In this document: positions 38,922-47,600 of the stretch, piece by piece
Layout of the letters: the number at the start of each line of letters is the position of its first letter
Numbering within the stretch: the first letter of the stretch is position 1
Assembly (NCBI RefSeq): GCF_000718515.1
Contig: NZ_JNZS01000008.1
Span: 224,204-288,203, forward strand
Source of the DNA: Micromonospora parva
GTDB taxonomy: Bacteria; Actinomycetota; Actinomycetes; Mycobacteriales; Micromonosporaceae
DNA length: 64,000 nt
Reading direction: 5' to 3'
Notes under the pieces: generated by a model
The model's input: the letters and a program-made list of their open reading frames with translations, nothing else
Databases searched by the model: none
What the model was told of the DNA's origin: nothing
Made by a program: the position numbers and the translations under genes

Positions 38922-40118
38922 TCACTGGTTCGACAGCTCCTTCATCTCGGTGATGGCCGGAACGGCCATCGGGTCCAGCCCGTGGGCCAGCGCAAGGTAG
39001 ATCGAGGCGAAATCCGGGACGGCGATCAGTGACGCCAGCCGCTCCAGGGCGGAACCGCCCTCGGCGGTCACCACGTCGCAGCGCACGCCACGACGCTCCG
39101 CGAGGGTCTGCACCGCGTCCGCGCGGCGCTCCTCCACGGCGAGCGGCTCGTCGGTGTCGTCCTCGGCGTTGAGCCCGCCGTCACGCAGCAGCACCAGCCT
39201 CAGCCGGGTGCCCTCGCCGTCGTCCTCGGCCGGGTCGGCGAAGATGTCCCGCTCCCCCTCGGCCAGGCCGCCGAAGACGCCGTCGAGGAGCCCGACGCGA
39301 CCCCGCCCGGCCTCACCCAGCGCCCCGGTGACCACCGGGTAGCGGGCGTTGGCCGACAGGGTGTCGCCGAAGCGGCGGGCCGCCACCGTGGCCAGCGGGG
39401 ACGAACCCCACACGATCGGGATCGAGCCGGCCAGACCCAGCGCCAGTGACTTCGCCGGGTTGACGAAGGACTCGGCGGCGGACCGGCAGCGGTCCGCGTC
39501 CGCGTCGAGCCGGGCCGCGGTCTCCGCCAGGTCCGCCTCGTTGACCTTCACGAGCCCGAGGGAACGGGCGGCGAGCAGGACCGGCACGGTGAGCGCCCAG
39601 AGGCTGGCCCGGGCCGGGGCACGCCGGGGCACCGGGATGAACGGCGCCCGGGCCTGCTCGGCGATCGACTGCAACCGCGAGTCCGGGGCACCCACGGCGA
39701 CGAGTCGGGCACCACGACGGTGGGCCGCCTCGGCGGCGCCGAGCGCCTCCGGGCTCCGTCCGGACGCGCTCACCGCGATCACCACGTCGGCAGCGCCCAC
39801 CCAGCCGGGTACGCCAGCGGAGCGGTGCCCGATGATCGGGACCGGGCAGCGGGGCCCGGCGACAGTGGCCAGCACGTCCCCGGTCCGCCCCGCCGTGCCG
39901 ATGCCGGCGATCACGACGGCTCGGGGCCGCCCGTCGTCGGCGAGCACGGCAAGGTTCGCCTCGGCCGCCAGCGCGGCGCTCTCCCGAACCTGCGCGCCGG
40001 CCGACGCCGTGTGCCGGAGCATGCCGCCCGGGTCGGCCTCGGCCAACGCCTGCGCGTTGTCGAGCAGGGCCTCGTCGGCGTCGCGGCGTCCGCTGACCCC
40101 GGCCGTACCGTCGATCAT
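38922..40118 (-). CDS. SIS-domain phosphosugar isomerase (Rv3256c-like)
   Basis: A 398-residue protein with an SIS sugar-phosphate isomerase fold. It matches the actinobacterial group often annotated as phosphoglucose/phosphomannose isomerase-like and called Rv3256c in mycobacteria. Visible elements are V-V-I-A-G-I-G-T-A-G and V-I-A-V-S-A-S-G-R-S-P-E-A, the phosphate-binding Ser-rich loop, and R-Y-P-V-V-T-G-A-L in the second half. Whether it is a true isomerase is uncertain. Start ATG overlaps the Trm112 stop by ATGA. It lies between Trm112/manB and the metal transporter. Confidence 0.8.
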   Translation of the reverse strand: MIDGTAGVSGRRDADEALLDNAQALAEADPGGMLRHTASAGAQVRESAALAAEANLAVLADDGRPRAVVIAGIGTAGRTGDVLATVAGPRCPVPIIGHRSAGVPGWVGAADVVIAVSASGRSPEALGAAEAAHRRGARLVAVGAPDSRLQSIAEQARAPFIPVPRRAPARASLWALTVPVLLAARSLGLVKVNEADLAETAARLDADADRCRSAAESFVNPAKSLALGLAGSIPIVWGSSPLATVAARRFGDTLSANARYPVVTGALGEAGRGRVGLLDGVFGGLAEGERDIFADPAEDDGEGTRLRLVLLRDGGLNAEDDTDEPLAVEERRADAVQTLAERRGVRCDVVTAEGGSALERLASLIAVPDFASIYLALAHGLDPMAVPAITEMKELSNQ

Positions 40119-40300
40119 GAGGGCTGCCCGGGGCCGCCGCGCGCCTCGTCGAGCAGCAGCACCGGCACGTCGTCGCGGACCTCGAAGATCCGACCGCACT
40201 CCGTGCAGGTCAACGTCTGCGCCTCGGCGTCATAGCTGAGCGGGGCGTGGTGCGTGTCCGGACAGGCAAGGATCTCGAGCAACTGCGGATCCAGGGCCAT
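40115..40300 (-). CDS. Trm112-family zinc protein
   Basis: A 61-residue Trm112-like protein. Family features are L-L-E-I-L-A-C-P near the start, then L-T-C-T-E-C-G-R-I-F and D-D-V-P-V-L-L. The Cys residues (13, 32, 35) fit a zinc site, though the second N-terminal ligand is His rather than Cys. In eukaryotes Trm112 activates methyltransferases; bacterial roles are unknown. It is tightly coupled to the following SIS gene and is conserved between manB and that gene across actinobacteria. Confidence 0.85.
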   Translation of the reverse strand: MALDPQLLEILACPDTHHAPLSYDAEAQTLTCTECGRIFEVRDDVPVLLLDEARGGPGQPS

Positions 40301-40361
40301 GGCACGGCTCCTTCCACGTGTGCGGCTTCACCGACGGCGGTGCCGACCGGCGCAGGCGATC

Positions 40362-41747
40362 TTATCGGCGAACGCGGTCGAGCACGTCGTCCCGGAGCGA
40401 GACCATCCGATCCCGGGTCGGCGCCTCGACGTTGAGCCGCAGCAGCGGCTCCGTGTTGGAGGCGCGCAGGTTGAACCAGGCGCCGTCGGGGAAACGCAGG
40501 GTGAGCCCGTCCATCTCGTCGGCAACCGCGTCGGGGTACGCGGCGCGCACCTCGGCCACGGCAGCCGCCTGGTCGGACACCGTCGAGTTGATCTCACCGG
40601 AGGCGGTATAGCGCTCGTACTCACCGGCCAACACGGACAGCGGCAACGACTGCTCGCCCAGCGCCGCCAACGTGTGCATCGCCGCCAGCATGCCGGTGTC
40701 GGCGAACCAGAAGTCCCGGAAGTAGTAGTGCGCGGAGTGCTCGCCGCCGAACACGGCGTTGGTGCGGGCCATCTCCGCCTTGATGAAGGAGTGCCCGACC
40801 CGGGCGACGACCGGCTTCCCGCCGTGCTCGCGGATGATCTCCGCGACCGCGCTGGACGTGATCAGACCGTGGATCACCGTGGATCCGGGGTGCTTGGCCA
40901 GCTCCCGGGCGGCGACGAGTGCGGTGATAGCCGACGGTGAGACCGGCTCGCCGCGCTCGTCGATCACGAAACACCGGTCGGCGTCGCCGTCGAAGGCCAG
41001 GCCGATGTCGGCCCCGTGCTCGACCACCGCACGCTGCAGGTCGACAAGGTTCGCCGGGTCCAGTGGGTTGGCCTCGTGGTTGGGGAAGGTGCCGTCCAGC
41101 TCGAAGTAGAGCGGCACGATCTCCAGCGGCAGCGGCGACAGGGCGGCGTCACCCAGCACTGTCGGAACGGTGAAGCCACCCATGCCGTTGCCGGCGTCGA
41201 CGACCACCTTCAACGGGCGGATGCCCGAGAGGTCGACCAGCTTGCGCAGGTAACCGGCGTAGTCGGGAAGCAGGTCGCGCCGCTCGGCGGGCCGGGTGGG
41301 CGCACCGGCGGGACGGGCGTCACCCGAGTCCAGCATGGCCTGGGCCCGGTCCCGGATCTCGGCCAGACCGCTCTCCTGGCCGATCGGGCGGGCACCGGAG
41401 CGGCACATCTTGATGCCGTTGTACTGCGCGGGGTTGTGGCTGGCCGTGAACATCGCGCCGGGCAGGTCGAGCGAGCCGGACGCGTAGTAGAGCAGGTCGG
41501 TGGAGGCGAGACCGATCTCGATCACCGAACGCCCCTCGGCGCGTACGCCGGTGGCGAAGGCGGCGGCCAGGCCGGGCGAGGTGCCCCGCATGTCGTACCC
41601 GACGACTACTGCGTCGCCCGGCTCGTCGGTGGAGTTGAGTAGTTGGGTGAACGCGGCTCCCAGTGCCTCGGCGACCCGCTCGTCCCACTGGTCCGGCACC
41701 GTCCCGCGGACGTCGTACGCCTTCACGATCTGGGACAGATCAGACAC
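40362..41747 (-). CDS. manB: Phosphomannomutase/phosphoglucomutase
   Basis: A 461-residue alpha-D-phosphohexomutase, making mannose-1-P for GDP-mannose or glucose-1-P. The catalytic Ser is in T-A-S-H-N-P, the metal-binding loop is D-G-D-A-D-R, the sugar-binding loop G-G-E-H-S-A-H and the phosphate-binding C-terminal motif R-A-S-N-T-E-P. All four domains are present. The GTG at 41747 has GGAG eight bases upstream; a GTG at 41756 would overlap that site. Begins the manB / Trm112 / SIS run. Confidence 0.94.
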   Translation of the reverse strand: MSDLSQIVKAYDVRGTVPDQWDERVAEALGAAFTQLLNSTDEPGDAVVVGYDMRGTSPGLAAAFATGVRAEGRSVIEIGLASTDLLYYASGSLDLPGAMFTASHNPAQYNGIKMCRSGARPIGQESGLAEIRDRAQAMLDSGDARPAGAPTRPAERRDLLPDYAGYLRKLVDLSGIRPLKVVVDAGNGMGGFTVPTVLGDAALSPLPLEIVPLYFELDGTFPNHEANPLDPANLVDLQRAVVEHGADIGLAFDGDADRCFVIDERGEPVSPSAITALVAARELAKHPGSTVIHGLITSSAVAEIIREHGGKPVVARVGHSFIKAEMARTNAVFGGEHSAHYYFRDFWFADTGMLAAMHTLAALGEQSLPLSVLAGEYERYTASGEINSTVSDQAAAVAEVRAAYPDAVADEMDGLTLRFPDGAWFNLRASNTEPLLRLNVEAPTRDRMVSLRDDVLDRVRR

Positions 41748-41817
41748 GTGTTCCACTCCTTGGCCGCAGGTTAGACACCGATCCTGAGCCTAACGGAGGG
41801 GGCGGGTCGTACTCCGC

Positions 41818-42873
41818 TCAGCCGGGGAGCCGGGGTATGAACACGGTGTGGCCCCCGCCGTCGGTGGGCGGGTCACCGGGCAACGGCCGACCGTCGGGCC
41901 GGCCCGGCATCGGCTGCGTCGCCTCCGGGGGCGCGGCAGGGGTCTCCGGCCGGGCACCGTAGACGCCGCCGGTAGCGGGACGCGGTGCGGGCACCGCACC
42001 CCAACCGGCGGCCGGCGGCTGCTGGCCGTACACCTGACCGGGGCGACCGGGCGCGGCCGGCAACCCACCCCCGGCGCGGTAGGTGGTGCCGCCGGGGTTG
42101 CCCGGCAGGATGCCCGGCCCGTCGTCGGACGGCTTGCGGTCCTGCCGCGAGCGACGGATCAGCAGCACGATGAGCAGTAGTCCGACTGCCACCAACACAA
42201 TGCCGATGAACATCACTGGTGAACCTCCTCCGGACGATTCGGCGGCGGTCGCCCTGGTGTTCGGCGCGCTGGACAACACCGCCGGGTTCACCGCCTCGTC
42301 GACGGTCGCGACCTCGGACGGGCTCGGGGTGGGCGTCGGCTTCGTCGACCGCGACGGAGTCGGCGACGGGGTGACCCGCGCGCCGGTCAGCCGCGCCGCG
42401 TCGGTGGCGTGACCCAACGTCTGGCCGGCCGCGCTGATGCCCGCACCAGTGACCACGAGCCGGCCGCCCGGCGTACCCGCAGCGAACGCCACCCGGTAGC
42501 GCACCGTGATGCCCTTGCCCTTGCACAGCGTCGGCTTCGCTGGTGACGTCTGCGCGGTCGACACGTTGCCGCCGCCTCCGCTGACGGCCACCGGGAACCA
42601 GCGCCCGCCCGCGTTGACCTGGACCTTCACCTGGTTCGGCTGAAGACCCTCCATGGTGAAGCCCAGCGCGGTACGCAGCAGGACGCACCCGTCGGTGCGC
42701 TTGCGCACCGCGACGTTCACCCCCTGTGCGGAACCACCAGCGGCGAAACTGCTGGCCGCGCCCACCCGGACCGAGTCCTCGTCGGCCAGCGCCGGCGACG
42801 CACCGAGCAGCACCAGGCCGCCTGCCAGACCGCAGACCGTCGCCAGCCGTGCCGCGCGTCGACGCACTGTCAT
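41818..42873 (-). CDS. Cell-surface membrane-anchored protein
   Basis: A 351-residue protein: signal peptide (cleavage after A-S-P-A-L-A), an extracellular beta-rich domain (about residues 35-165) with two Cys (about 62 and 116), a Thr/Pro/Ser stalk (T-P-S-P-T-P-S-R-S-T-K), one membrane helix (about 220-240) and a cytoplasmic Pro/Gly-rich tail ending V-F-I-P-R-L-P-G. Such tails often bind partners, but none is known. The ATG at 42873 follows GAGG. No named family. Its mannose-pathway neighbours are probably unrelated in function. Confidence 0.75.
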   Translation of the reverse strand: MTVRRRAARLATVCGLAGGLVLLGASPALADEDSVRVGAASSFAAGGSAQGVNVAVRKRTDGCVLLRTALGFTMEGLQPNQVKVQVNAGGRWFPVAVSGGGGNVSTAQTSPAKPTLCKGKGITVRYRVAFAAGTPGGRLVVTGAGISAAGQTLGHATDAARLTGARVTPSPTPSRSTKPTPTPSPSEVATVDEAVNPAVLSSAPNTRATAAESSGGGSPVMFIGIVLVAVGLLLIVLLIRRSRQDRKPSDDGPGILPGNPGGTTYRAGGGLPAAPGRPGQVYGQQPPAAGWGAVPAPRPATGGVYGARPETPAAPPEATQPMPGRPDGRPLPGDPPTDGGGHTVFIPRLPG

Positions 42874-43114
42874 GATCACCTCGCCGTCCTCCCCGGGTGG
42901 GGTCCGCAGGTCAGGCTACTACCGGCCGGCCCACCCCATCGGTCATAGAGCGGCCCGGATGTGTGCGGCGTTACGGTTTAGCACCCGCCCGCCAACCCCG
43001 CTGACCAGCCGATCAGCCGATCAGTCCGGGCGTCAGCCGGCCCGTTCCGGCCCGGTGGTCTGCCTCCGCGTCAGCCGGCCCGCTCCGCCCCGACGGGCCG
43101 GGCTGCTCCCGGCG
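42874..43114. other. Spacer with repeats of the nfi 3' end
   Basis: CGTCAGCCGGCCCGCTCCGC, which includes the nfi stop codon at 43113-43132, recurs at 43069-43088 exactly and at 43031-43048 with one change. No gene is visible in the spacer. Confidence 0.5.
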
Positions 43115-43819
43115 TCAGCCGGCCCGCTCCGCCTCGGCGAGGGCGTCGCGGCACAGTCGGTCGGCGGTGCGGGTGGTCTCCGGCAGGCGGTAGCGCGGGG
43201 TCAACGCCAGCACCTGCGCTGTCGCGTTCTCCAGGCTCATCCGATGCCCGACGCTGACGAAGACCGGCTTCACCCCGTCCCGGGTCCGCAACACCCGACC
43301 GACGACGTCACCACCGTCCCGCAACGACGACCAGGAACCCCGCTCGGCGGACGGCGGATCCCACGTCCCGACCAGCGGTGTCTTGCCCACCCCGATCGCG
43401 GGCAACCCGGTGACCACCCCGAGGTGGCACGCGAGCCCGAACCGGCGCGGATGGGCCAGCCCGTGCCCGTCGCAGACCAGTAGGTCCGGAATGGTGGTCA
43501 GGCGGTCGAGCGCACCGAGCAACGCGGGCACCTCACGGAACGCGAACAACCCCGGAACGTAGTCGAACGCGGGTCGCCCCACGCCGACAGCGGAGTCCAC
43601 CACCGCCAGGGTCCGGGCGTCCAGGACCGTCACGGCCGCCGCCAGCAGGTCACCACCCTCGGCGTACGCGACGTCCAGGCCGGCCACCGTCGCGGGCGCG
43701 CTCGGCCCCGGCCCGACCAGGTCCACCAGCGGCCGCAACTCCTCCTGTACGGCCACCGCCTCGGCAACACTGCCCGGCGCCACTGCCCCCACGCGCGCCG
43801 TGCGAGCTGGCTGCGGCAT
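43115..43819 (-). CDS. nfi: Endonuclease V
   Basis: A 234-residue endonuclease V, which cuts DNA next to deaminated bases such as hypoxanthine. Catalytic acids are in A-G-L-D-V-A-Y (Asp), F-R-E-V-P-A-L-L (Glu) and L-V-C-D-G-H-G-L-A-H-P-R-R (Asp), and the wedge region G-L-A-C-H-L-G-V is present. The start is uncertain: ATGs at 43819, 43837 and 43876 lie in an 18-bp duplication (GCGGGCATGCCGCAG). I chose the shortest, closest to the length of the E. coli protein. Upstream sequence is the palindromic element copy C, which may have replaced the native 5' end. Confidence 0.88.
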   Translation of the reverse strand: MPQPARTARVGAVAPGSVAEAVAVQEELRPLVDLVGPGPSAPATVAGLDVAYAEGGDLLAAAVTVLDARTLAVVDSAVGVGRPAFDYVPGLFAFREVPALLGALDRLTTIPDLLVCDGHGLAHPRRFGLACHLGVVTGLPAIGVGKTPLVGTWDPPSAERGSWSSLRDGGDVVGRVLRTRDGVKPVFVSVGHRMSLENATAQVLALTPRYRLPETTRTADRLCRDALAEAERAG

Positions 43820-43861
43820 ACCCGCTGCCTGCGGCATGCCCGCTGCGCGCGCGGCCCGCCA

Positions 43862-43938
43862 TGATCCACTCGACATCACGAAAGTCGGGTTATCCCCCGG
43901 ACCCGGATGCCCCGACTTCAAGAAACCGGAGTCGATCA
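43862..43938. repeat. Dispersed palindromic element, copy C
   Basis: Starts TGATCCACTCGACATCACG and ends GAAACCGGAGTCGATCA, with AAAGTCGGG inside and CCCCGACTTC opposite. Its last bases supply the TGA stop of the small membrane protein at 43936-44184. Confidence 0.7.
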
Positions 43939-44184
43939 CCCTCGACCCGACGCATCGCCGCCACCTCCGGCAGCCCTGCCGTGCGGGCCGCCCCGGGCAC
44001 TGTCACCGTCGGCCCGACCCCTGATCAAACCCAGGCCGAGCGCGACAACGATGCCGGTGGCGACACCGAAGGCGACGCCACCCTTCGCCCCGAACACCGG
44101 AATGCCGATAGCCAGGCCGACCAGGATGCCGACCGGCCAGGCCCAGACAGTCGACCTGATGCCCTTCGTGCCAGATTTCGCCAT
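43936..44184 (-). CDS. Small membrane protein
   Basis: An 82-residue protein: a basic start (M-A-K-S-G-T-K-G-I-R), two close membrane helices (about 14-30 and 34-54), a short R-G-R-A-D linker and a Gly/Arg-rich tail. No family recognised. The TGA stop lies in the last bases of the palindromic repeat, so the insertion may have changed the original C-terminus. The frame has a typical coding codon pattern over the helices. Confidence 0.55.
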   Translation of the reverse strand: MAKSGTKGIRSTVWAWPVGILVGLAIGIPVFGAKGGVAFGVATGIVVALGLGLIRGRADGDSARGGPHGRAAGGGGDASGRG

Positions 44185-44361
44185 GCGTCGATCTTATTCG
44201 GCGCCGCCAGGGCCCTACCCTACCGAACGCGGCTTCCAGCCGGACGACGCACCGTCAGGCAAGCCCTCACTCGGCACGACCCCCTCGACCCACCGCCCGA
44301 CCCATGCGCACCGCTGTCGGCCGGGATCCCGGCCCGCCTCGACTGCCTGTTCGTACACCCA

Positions 44362-44679
44362 TCACTGTCGACCGGATGGCTGCGGGCCACCCGCGCTGGG
44401 GTCGGGCGCGAACATGGCTCGGATGTCGTCCTCGTCGGGCAGCGCACGACCCCCGCTGACAGTCTCAGCCACTCTCTCGGCCGTCGCCCGATCAACGGTT
44501 TCAAAACGGTCCATGTTTCGATAGTCGTTGACAAAACGCACGACGAGCGCTGGATCGAAGGCCCAGCGTCCGCTGCGGTGATCCCAGAGGATCGCGTTGC
44601 CTGCGCCTACGTCCATGACGAAGAGCCCGGCTGGTCCTCCGACCCTCTCGTCATTCCGGTAGATCACGTAATACGTCAA
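44362..44679 (-). CDS. Candidate immunity protein for the RelA-like toxin
   Basis: A 105-residue acidic cytoplasmic protein (TTG start at 44679, G-G-A-G upstream) whose 5' end overlaps the last 29 bases of the effector gene. It opens T-Y-Y-V-I-Y-R-N-D, contains the strand pattern G-L-F-V-M-D-V and H-R-S-G-R-W-A-F-D, and ends in helices. Position, size and acidity fit an immunity protein made together with a toxin to block it in the producer. No known immunity family is recognised, so the assignment rests on context. Confidence 0.55.
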   Translation of the reverse strand: MTYYVIYRNDERVGGPAGLFVMDVGAGNAILWDHRSGRWAFDPALVVRFVNDYRNMDRFETVDRATAERVAETVSGGRALPDEDDIRAMFAPDPSAGGPQPSGRQ

Positions 44680-47600
44680 CAATCTCTTTCTCCAACTTGG
44701 TGACGACGTCCGCCGCAATAGGGAAATCGGAAGAGCTCAAGCCCAAATCGTGCACTACCTGGGAAAAGCTGATCCCTTGACGGTCGAGCCACGACCGATA
44801 CTTCGGCCAGGCATCTCCGCTCTGGCTCAACCACTTGGCAAAGCTCGCGTCCTTCGTCGGGAACTCTGCGGCCAAGCCGTCCGGTACGGACTCCGACATC
44901 CGGCGCTCACGGTTCGCCGCAAGCATCCGCAGGATGGCGTGCACATGCTCCTCCGGCCGGTTCGAGACCCGGCGCAGGATCTCGTAGTCGCCGTGGGTCC
45001 GCATCCACGCCTCCCGCGAGTCACGTGTGTGCAACTGCAGTTCGACGAGGAGCCCGTCGGGAGTGCGAAGGGTGCAGTTGAATCCGTAGAACCTGTTACC
45101 CGCCCGCCAGAAGTTCTTGAGATCCGACCTCGGGACGGAGAATCCCGCGTCGGTGAGGCCCGCGAGCACCAACTGAACGCCCCGCAGGTAGTTCACCCCG
45201 GGTGGCATCTCGAACAGGAACCGGAGGACGTCGTTCACCGTCTGGGAAAACTCCTCAACCCCAATGTTCGAGCCGCGCGCCTCATCGACGAACTTACGTG
45301 CCAGCGAACCCAGCCCTTTGACGCGAGCGGCGCGGTCGCGCAACTGCACCGGCTCTTCGAGACCCAGGGTTTCTGTCACGTTACGCCCGACCTGATCTAG
45401 AGCCGCTTCGACTCGATCGGCGGCCATCAGGGCGCGCTGCCGAAGCTCGGTCAGAGCGGCCAGCTCGCCTGCGGTCAGTTGCGCCAGCTCGTCGGCTGGA
45501 TCACCCAGTTCGTGTGCCGCAGTCGGATCTCCGGCTGGCCTGTCCGGGTGTTGCGCCGAGCCAGGGCCGTCGAGGAGCAGGTACATCCGGTTGATGTACG
45601 GGTCACCGTGCCCGCCGTCGTCGTACGTCGATGGGTGATCCGGCAGGTCGGGCCGTTCGCTGAACCGGCCCCGGGGCAGGCCGCCGAGCGGCATCGGTCG
45701 GCCGTCCCCGCTCAGCACCAGCGCGTCGATGCCGACCACGTCCGGGTAGAGCGGCCGGTCCCGGACCGCGCCGTTCTGCGGGTCCACGTAGAGAATCGTG
45801 CCGTTCTGGTTGAGCGCCACCCAGGCGTGCGAACCACCGTGTGCCCACTCGGTGACCAGGAACGAGTAGCTGCCGTGGCCGCCCAGCAGCAGTTGGTCGT
45901 GCAGGTTGCGGTAGCCCCGGTCGACGGCCTGCCGCGCCTGCGCTGCGTCCGTTGGTTGGCCGGACGTCGGGGCGACGAGTTGTTGGAAGCGCCCGCCGGT
46001 CACGTCTTCGACCCGGCCGGGGCCGCCTGCCTCGCCACGGATGGGACGCCTGATGTCGCCGTCGAGGTAGCCGTCGAAGGTGCGCGGTGCCGAGACGCGG
46101 GGTCGCCCGTGCACCCAGGTCTCGAAGAGCGACAGGGTGCAGTCCAGGCAGTTGATGCCCCGGGTGGCGTCGGCGGCGGGACCGCCGTCGTTGAGGAGCC
46201 GGAACCAGCCGCCCTGCCGGGGGTCGGCGGTGCGGATGACGGTGCCGTCCGGCTCGCGGGGCATCTGCCGTTCCACGTCGACCTGGTGCAGGGCGAGCGG
46301 TGGACGCAGCCCTCCGGGCTGCCCGTACGGGCGGGAGTCGTCGATCGGCGGCGGATCGTCGTCGCCGGTGAGCCTGGACGGGCCGGCGGTCTCCACCGCG
46401 CCGAGCGCGAGCGCGCCCACGTCCCGGTTGGCGTACTCGAAGGTGGCGCTGATGTCCACCACCGACGGGGCGGCGCTGCCGGCCAGCACCGCGTCGGCCA
46501 GGTCACGCCATTCGGAGTACGCGCGGGCCTCCTCGTTCGCGGCGCGCTGCCAGCCGTCGGCCCAGAGCCGGTTGCCGGCCTGGTGCAGTTGTCGGGCGTA
46601 GGTGGCGTACTCGACGGTGCGACGATCGTGCTCCACGGCACGGGTACGCAGGCGGGCGGCTTCGGTCTGCCGGCGGTTGGTCTCGAACTCGATGCGCAGT
46701 GATTCGTAGTGCTCCTGGTAGCGCCGCCGCTCGGCGGCTTCCGCAGCGGCGGCCCACTGCGCCGCGTACGAGTCGTCGGGGTCGGGATCCTGCACCGACG
46801 GCTCACCGAACGCGGCCACGTCGACGGGGACCGACGCCCTTCCCCGGGCCGGGTGCTCGGGTGCGCGCACCGGTGCCGGTGTCTCCCGCGTCGGTGCACG
46901 CGGCGGCACGACGGATCGACCCACCACCGCCGGGGTGGGGGCGACCGGCGGCGACGGGTTGGCGGTGCTCGGGACGCCGTAGGTGACCGGCGTCGCGAGG
47001 CCGGGAGTGAGCGTCGGCGCGGAAGGGCCGGTCGTCGGAGACCAGGCGGTCGGCCCTGAGGGAGTGACGTGCGGCGAGTTGCCGGGGTGCGGCGGGGATC
47101 CACCGGTGGCAGCCGGGCCACTGTTCGATTCGACAGGGACGGCAACCGGCGCGGCCGAGAGCGTGGGGTCGGCCGTGGCCGGGTGCGGTAGGCCCACTCT
47201 TTCCTCGACCGGCGCGGCAGTGGACGGCGCCGCCTCGGTCGACAGCGCCGACGAGTCCATCTCGGGCACCACACCGACCGGGACCGGTGCCGACGTCTGC
47301 CCGTCGGGCGTGACGGGTGACGCCGACGACTGCTCGGCGCCAGGGGACGTCGGCGCAGCCGGCTGGTCCGGCGACGACACGTCGACGGTCTCCGTGGCCT
47401 GCACGGGTACGACCCCAGCCGTATTCAGACCACCCGAAGCCACACCATCGGCAGCCGCCGAGGACACGGCCCCCACCGCAGACGGCACCCCCGCCGTCGC
47501 AGATGCGGCCCCCACCGCAGACGGGACCTCCGCGGTCTCAGTAGCCCCCACCGCCGACGGGACCTCCGCCGCCGCAGACGCAGCCCCCACTGAGGACGCC

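Noticed and set aside
45479..46702. Long open frame antisense to the toxin gene
   Set aside because: The toxin frame shows coherent domains and catalytic residues; the antisense frame shows none.
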